Assembly (NCBI GenBank): GCA_031276375.1
Contig: JAISNE010000389.1
Span: 1-6,830 of the forward strand
DNA: 6,830 nucleotides
Origin: Accumulibacter sp.
GTDB lineage: Bacteria > Pseudomonadota > Gammaproteobacteria > Burkholderiales > Rhodocyclaceae
Reading direction: 5' to 3'
This document shows, piece after piece, positions 1-6,830 of this stretch. The position numbers and the translations under genes were made by a program. The notes beneath the pieces are model-generated. The model searched no databases. It saw only the letters and a list, made by a program, of their open reading frames with translations, and had not been told where the DNA came from. Position 1 is the stretch's first letter. Every line of letters starts with the position of its first letter.

Positions 1-6
1 CTTCAT
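1..6 (-). CDS. ftsB: Possible first two codons of ftsB (partial)
   Basis: Only ATG AAG (Met-Lys) lies inside the window before the left edge, 62 bases after the enolase stop on the same strand. A purine-rich GGGACGAG stands directly before the ATG and could serve as a poor ribosome binding site. In many Betaproteobacteria the gene after eno is ftsB, a small divisome protein with an N-terminal membrane helix that often begins Met-Lys. The call rests on gene order and not on visible protein sequence, so it is an inference. Confidence 0.3.
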
Positions 7-68
7 CTCGTCCCGGTATTTTGAGTTTCGGCGCGAACCGGAACGAGACGCGGGCCACACGGCGGTTT

Positions 69-1373
<1,305 letters not shown>

Positions 1374-1430
1374 TCATCAAAATGATCGGGCAATGGCCCC
1401 AAAAGCGGCCCCCAGGACGACGGGCGGCAA

Positions 1431-4116
<2,686 letters not shown>

Positions 4117-4119
4117 AGG

Positions 4120-4173
4120 TCATTTCCTGGCGTATCGCGCCGGTTTGACCGCGCCGGTGACGATGGTGTACAT
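4120..4173 (-). CDS. Possible 17-aa leader peptide
   Basis: The ORF reads MYTIVTGAVKPARYARK and is preceded by GGGGAGA four bases before the ATG, one of the best Shine-Dalgarno matches in the window. Its last codons, AGG AAA TGA, supply the ribosome binding site of the 65-codon ORF that starts three bases later. I recognise no family. It could be a leader peptide, the 5' end of a broken gene, or chance. The ribosome binding site is the only real support. Confidence 0.22.
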   Translation of the reverse strand: MYTIVTGAVKPARYARK

Positions 4174-4332
4174 GAATTCTCCCCGGTGGGGTTTGCCGGA
4201 TGATCCGCTGAATGTGCCCGGCGCCGCGCCAGTTTCGAAGTGTGGCGCGAAACGAGGGGGGCGAAGCGTCCCCGCGGAACGATCGCGGGATTACCGTTTT
4301 CGCACTGGATCGAGCGAACAAGGCCCACGATG

Positions 4333-4364
4333 CATACGATCCGTGTAATGGGGGATAAGCCGAT
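4333..4364 (+). repeat. Copy 1 of an imperfect 32-bp direct repeat
   Basis: CATACGATCCGTGTAA is followed by 10 bases and then GCCGAT. The second copy, at 6152-6183, has CATGCGATCCGTGTAA, the same 10-base gap and GCCGAT. The 16-base core matches at 15 positions and the 6-base tail matches fully; the gap does not match. The two copies bracket the A+T-rich gene at 4609-6054. Confidence 0.45.
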
Positions 4365-4407
4365 GTAGAATGAAAGCACGCACATCATTCGTCAATCCCG
4401 CCTATCC

Positions 4408-4413
4408 TATAAT
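4408..4413 (+). promoter_or_regulatory. Candidate -10 box (TATAAT)
   Basis: This is a perfect sigma-70 -10 hexamer, reading rightwards towards the sulfatase-fold gene. The hexamer 17 bases upstream (TCATTC) is a poor -35, so activation or chance is possible. Transcription from here would give a leader of roughly 190 bases before the likely start at 4609, with a short ORF in it. Confidence 0.35.
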
Positions 4414-4445
4414 CTTCACCTATCGCCCGCGTCCCGAAAAGAACC

Positions 4446-4529
4446 ATGTCTGCCACACCGTTCAAACCAAATTTGCCGAGACGGAATAACTTGCCGCTCC
4501 GTTCTTGTACAAAACCCGCGCAGGGCTGA
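4446..4529 (+). CDS. Possible 27-aa ORF in the leader of the sulfatase-fold gene
   Basis: The ATG lies 32 bases after the TATAAT box, and the ORF ends at TGA after 27 codons. It begins MSATPFKPNLPRRNN and is basic. The only upstream purine stretch is AAAAGAA, a weak ribosome binding site. I recognise no family. It could be a leader peptide, the truncated 5' end of a lost gene, or chance. The position just behind a TATAAT box is the main reason to list it. Confidence 0.2.
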   Translation: MSATPFKPNLPRRNNLPLRSCTKPAQG

Positions 4530-4608
4530 TCCAAGTCGGGCGGCGCTTACCGGAATCACCATCGCCTTCGTCCACCACGCGGACTTGGAGGACGTCCCCT
4601 TTCCATCG

Positions 4609-6054
4609 ATGCCGTTTTTTATCTCGTCCATGAACCTTTCACAAATTCTTGCAATAAGTATCGACGTCGACAAAAGACGCTTGCTAACCTTTACGGTGAC
4701 ATTCATTATTCTGCCAAATCTGTTTATATGCCTTTCGCAACTGTATTTTGGATTTCATCGATCGTATATCAACATAGACTACCTGGTGGCGCTCGTAATG
4801 GCGGTCATGCCGTATCGTCCGGCTCGCGTGAGTGGAATAATGATTTTTATCATGGCTTCCGTCATGGATTATGTTCTGATCTTGCTGGAATACTTCCCGA
4901 CACTGGCCTTAAAAGATATACCTTATCTTCTTGGTTTCATGTTTTCAGCCGACAAGATATTGATCTTGCTATCGTTCATTACTCTGGTTGGCCTGGCAAT
5001 CACAGTTTTTCTTTGCTGCCGTTTGACCAAGAAAACAGGCATGACCGAATCTCTCATCGTTTTTTCAATTTTCGCGTTCTGTCACGTCATCATACATTTA
5101 GCCGAGCCTTACGATACGACTCTCATGAAAAACAAACTCGCCGAGAGCCGGACGGCATTTTTCCTGGATAACAAGAATCGCAATTTTTCAAACATACTGA
5201 ATGCCGATGTTTTGCATGAATCTTCGTGGCAAAGCGCAATTCAACCGTGGTGGGATGCCCTGATGCAAGGGCGTGGCCTGAACGGGAAATTACTCCTGAT
5301 AGTCGTGGAATCATGGGGAGAGCCAAACAACAAGGCAATACAGGAAGACGTATTGCAAAAACTGAAAGACAAGAACGATCATTTTGAATTCTTCAAGCAG
5401 GGCAGTTTTCAATTCCTCGGATTGACCGTGCAGGGAGAATTGCGCGAACTGTGCCGCCTGGATACCACCTCATTGGACTTGCTGAAAGTCAAAACGGGGT
5501 TTCAGCAGTGCTTTCCCAATCAACTAAGAAAACTGGGCTATAAAACTCATGGAACACACAATACGGTGGATATCATGTATGGCCGGAGCAGTTGGTACAA
5601 ACTGGCAGGATTCCAGGAAACCCACTTCAAAGAGAATCTGGGCATTTCAGAGCATTGCGTTCCATTCGAAGGAGTATGCGATTGGGACATATTGCCTGTG
5701 ATACGAAAACAACTAGCCGGGGATGAAAAGGTTTTCAGCTATTGGCTGACACTGACTTCGCATTTTTATTATGCGGAAAGCGATATTCATAACAAACGTT
5801 TCCAATGCGCCGATTACGGTATTCAAAAATCTGACGCGTGCAACAACCTGCGGCATCAGGCGCAGTTTTTTGACAATCTGGAAAAGATCATCGACACTCC
5901 GGAAATGCGGGGAGTCGAGGTTATCGTCGTTGGAGATCATGTGCCACCGATATTTGGTTATCATGACTTGGTTTTCAAGAGAGAAAATCCGTCGTCAAGG
6001 AAGGCCCATGTCCCATGGATTCACTTCAAAATCAAGGAAGTTCCAGGAAGATAA
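4609..6054 (+). CDS. Membrane-anchored sulfatase-fold transferase (LTA-synthase / phosphoethanolamine-transferase type)
   Basis: The product is about 481 aa and contains two parts. The N-terminal part has four to five hydrophobic segments (about 25-47, 58-69, 74-96, 116-139 and 147-164). The C-terminal alkaline-phosphatase-superfamily domain (about 227-477) is expected to lie outside the cytoplasm. In LTA synthases the metal site uses a Glu, a Thr nucleophile and an Asp-His pair, with a second His near the substrate. Matching residues here are Glu234 (VVESWGEP), Thr273 (LTVQGELREL, compare TSDAE of LtaS), Asp443-His444 (GDHVPP) and His385 (LTSHFYY). The fold and site therefore look intact. 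A role moving phosphoglycerol or phosphoethanolamine onto LPS, glycans or capsule is inferred; hydrolysis is also possible. The start is uncertain: the frame is open from 4369, ATGs occur at 4609 and 4630, and the nearest GGAGGA (4587-4592) lies 16 bases before 4609, too far to be convincing. The gene is A+T-rich (21 of 60 G+C at 5161-5220), which suggests transfer. Confidence 0.82.
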   Translation: MPFFISSMNLSQILAISIDVDKRRLLTFTVTFIILPNLFICLSQLYFGFHRSYINIDYLVALVMAVMPYRPARVSGIMIFIMASVMDYVLILLEYFPTLALKDIPYLLGFMFSADKILILLSFITLVGLAITVFLCCRLTKKTGMTESLIVFSIFAFCHVIIHLAEPYDTTLMKNKLAESRTAFFLDNKNRNFSNILNADVLHESSWQSAIQPWWDALMQGRGLNGKLLLIVVESWGEPNNKAIQEDVLQKLKDKNDHFEFFKQGSFQFLGLTVQGELRELCRLDTTSLDLLKVKTGFQQCFPNQLRKLGYKTHGTHNTVDIMYGRSSWYKLAGFQETHFKENLGISEHCVPFEGVCDWDILPVIRKQLAGDEKVFSYWLTLTSHFYYAESDIHNKRFQCADYGIQKSDACNNLRHQAQFFDNLEKIIDTPEMRGVEVIVVGDHVPPIFGYHDLVFKRENPSSRKAHVPWIHFKIKEVPGR

Positions 6055-6151
6055 TTTTGCGGCTGGCGCTGCGCGTCGTAACCATTACTGCCTTCGGTAT
6101 TATCTCCACGGAATAACTGATGTTCGTTGCCAATCAAGAAGCTTCGTGGTT

Positions 6152-6183
6152 CATGCGATCCGTGTAAAATGCGGCACGCCGAT
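6152..6183 (+). repeat. Copy 2 of an imperfect 32-bp direct repeat
   Basis: This copy has CATGCGATCCGTGTAA, 10 bases, then GCCGAT, in the same orientation and with the same spacing as copy 1 at 4333-4364. It overlaps the presumed start of the broken C13 peptidase gene. The bases TAAAAT (6165-6170) in this copy, five of six to the -10 consensus, raise the option that the repeat is a duplicated promoter region; copy 1 lacks that hexamer. Confidence 0.45.
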
Positions 6184-6830
6184 ACGCAACGGAGAAGCGT
6201 GTTCTGTCTCGTGACATGGTTCGCCGGCTATTTTGCCTACGACGCCACGTTCAATTCCTACGACCCGATCGATCTCTGGGTATCCTCCGCCGAAAGAGCG
6301 CAATGAGAAAAGACGCCGTATTTCAAGGTCGATGAAGGGATTCTCTACGGCCAACCGCGTCTCCTGGACGGACAGATCGCCGCGCTGGCCCCCGGCGAGG
6401 CGGACACGCCGGAAATTTTCTTTCTCGGCGTGGCGGGCTACGACCAGAAAGTTTTCCTGAACGAGATACGCATGGCGCAAACCCTGTTCGCCGACCGTTT
6501 CGGCGCGCGGGGTCACACGCTGCTGCTGGCGAACAACAAGGACAGAGGACAGCGCCCACGAGATCCCCTTCGCCAACCGCGAATCCTTGCGCCGCGCCTT
6601 GTCCGGCATCGCCAGCCGCATGAACCCGGAAGACGCCCTCTTTTTTGTTCACGACCTCGCACGGCCACCGGGAACGCGGCTTCTCGCCTGTTCTCCCGCC
6701 CCTGGCATTCGCCGACATCACCCCGGCAAGCCTGCGCGCGCTCCTCGACGAAGCCGGCATCGAGCGGCGGATCATCGTCGTTTCCGGCTGTTATTCCGGG
6801 CAATTCATACCCGCCCTGGAAAACGACGAC
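6169..6830 (+). pseudogene. Broken peptidase C13 (legumain-like, caspase-fold) gene, runs off the right edge
   Basis: Joined across three frames, the product reads as the bacterial C13 family, caspase-fold cysteine peptidases with a His-Cys dyad. A first frame from the ATG at 6169 gives a hydrophobic stretch (VFCLVTWFAGYFAY) and then TGA at 6304. The same frame continues as YFKVDEGILYGQPRLLDGQ and FFLGVAGYDQKVFLNEIR to NNKD (6543). A +1 shift near 6541-6552 leads to SAHEIPFANRESLRRALSG and MNPEDALFF. A second +1 shift near 6650-6654 leads to TSHGH (catalytic His at 6660-6662), DITPASLRALLDEAGI and VVSGCYSG (catalytic Cys at 6789-6791), open to the edge. One nonsense codon and two frameshifts make a working product unlikely. 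Lack of a ribosome binding site leaves the start uncertain. Nearby G+C (44 of 60 at 6721-6780) matches the host, so this is probably an old resident gene in decay. Sequencing error is less likely because pyrG, kdsA and eno are intact. Confidence 0.85.

Noticed and set aside
4225..4289. Two short inverted repeats (7- and 6-bp arms) considered as terminators
   Set aside because: The stems are short with loops of 11 and 7 bases, and neither is followed directly by a T-run; such repeats are expected by chance in G+C-rich DNA.
6055..6168. Search for a terminator or RNA gene after the transferase gene
   Set aside because: No stable stem with a T-run and no tRNA-like fold was found in these 114 bases.
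6151..6621. A 156-codon minus-strand frame opposite the C13 peptidase
   Set aside because: The plus strand shows clear C13 family sequence here, so this is a shadow.

Overview
The window looks like a chromosomal segment of a Gram-negative betaproteobacterium, inferred from gene order and protein sequence. On the minus strand it carries pyrG, kdsA and eno in that order, and the first two codons of what may be ftsB reach the left edge. This order is common in Betaproteobacteria. KdsA is the metal-dependent type with the AGPC motif near the N-terminus, and it indicates a Kdo-containing LPS outer membrane.

Positions 1-3895 are a compact G+C-rich housekeeping block read right to left. CTP synthase (2264-3895) overlaps KdsA (1431-2267) by 4 bases, and enolase (69-1361) follows after 69 bases. 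All three genes are full length with their catalytic residues in place.

Positions 3896-4608 hold no gene of recognised family. On the minus strand this stretch has two tiny adjacent ORFs with good ribosome binding sites just upstream of pyrG, and a perfect 11-bp hairpin inside the second. On the plus strand it has a clear TATAAT box and a 27-codon ORF.

Positions 4609-6054 (+) encode a membrane-anchored alkaline-phosphatase/sulfatase-fold protein of the LTA-synthase/phosphoethanolamine-transferase type. The gene is much richer in A+T than its neighbours: 21 of 60 G+C in 5161-5220, against 41 of 60 in the pyrG sample 3061-3120. This suggests foreign origin.

Positions 6169-6830 (+) hold a broken peptidase C13 (legumain-like, caspase-fold) gene with one in-frame stop and two frameshifts; it runs off the right edge. 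Two imperfect copies of a 32-bp sequence, at 4333-4364 and 6152-6183, bracket the A+T-rich gene.

The left block makes CTP, Kdo-8-phosphate and phosphoenolpyruvate. PEP and CTP both feed LPS Kdo synthesis: PEP is a KdsA substrate, and CTP is used to activate Kdo. The right block looks like accessory envelope DNA and gene decay. I see no convincing new multi-gene system; the most interesting items are the bracketed transferase gene and the leader upstream of pyrG.
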